From the NCBI GenBank assembly GCA_051880395.1, contig JBJENW010000150.1, forward strand, positions 1 through 13,897: a DNA stretch of 13,897 nucleotides, in the 5' to 3' direction. Numbering within the stretch: the first letter of the stretch is position 1; every line of letters starts with the position of its first letter. This document shows, one piece after another, positions 13,844 to 13,897 of the stretch. The position numbers and the translations under genes are program-made. The notes beneath the pieces are model-generated. The model did not search any database and was not told where the DNA came from. It worked only from the letters and a program-made list of their open reading frames with translations. This DNA comes from JBJENW01 sp051880395 (GTDB lineage Bacteria; Bacillota; Clostridia; Lachnospirales; Lachnospiraceae).

Positions 13844-13897
13844 TCTTTGCCGCACTTTTCATACGAATATTTTTTCATACAAAACTTCTGATTTGTC

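Overview
The window looks like a housekeeping stretch of a low-to-moderate G+C Gram-positive bacterium of the class Clostridia, most likely a Lachnospiraceae-type genome. The grounds are AGGAGG-type ribosome binding sites, TTGACA/TATAAT promoters, a Bacillus-type glucose-6-phosphate isomerase, the birA-coaX-dusB-greA-lysS gene order, and a small acidic protein of a type I associate with Lachnospiraceae. No plasmid, phage, transposase, CRISPR, tRNA or rRNA was seen. Species cannot be named from the sequence alone.

Layout. Positions 59-6272 (minus strand) hold a compact cluster, in transcription order argF, birA, a 112-aa protein of unknown function, coaX, dusB, then greA and lysS. Gaps between argF and dusB are 1 to 14 bases. 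greA-lysS has its own near-consensus promoter, whose -35 box overlaps the dusB stop codon. Positions 6438-7934 (minus) carry a secreted SleB-type cell-wall hydrolase with two SH3 domains. About 440 bases of non-coding DNA follow. They hold the hydrolase promoter, a WalR-like direct repeat at its transcription start, two LexA-like palindromes, and the pgi terminator. Positions 8376-9722 (minus) are pgi, and 9835-10164 (minus) a small single-pass membrane protein. murG (10353-11423, plus) diverges from the latter and ends at a bidirectional terminator facing a HIT-family hydrolase (11491-11910, minus). A small sensor-less histidine kinase (12111-12776, plus) diverges from the HIT gene. It overlaps tail-to-tail by 14 bases with a fused FMN-reductase/SCP2 gene (12763-13755, minus).

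How the parts relate. The left cluster is core metabolism: translation and transcription fidelity, tRNA modification, CoA and biotin cofactors, and citrulline synthesis. The right half leans towards cell-envelope and developmental functions: peptidoglycan hydrolase, MurG, and an orphan kinase. Its non-coding regions hold sequences resembling the binding sites of stress and sporulation regulators: LexA, WalR and Spo0A. I see no clearly undescribed multi-gene system. The most interesting signals are regulatory: the crowded region upstream of the hydrolase, and the Spo0A-box-like heptamers in both divergent promoter regions. Five starts were moved inward from the longest open frame (argF, sleB, pgi, murG, kinase) because of strong ribosome binding sites and, for most, promoter positions.
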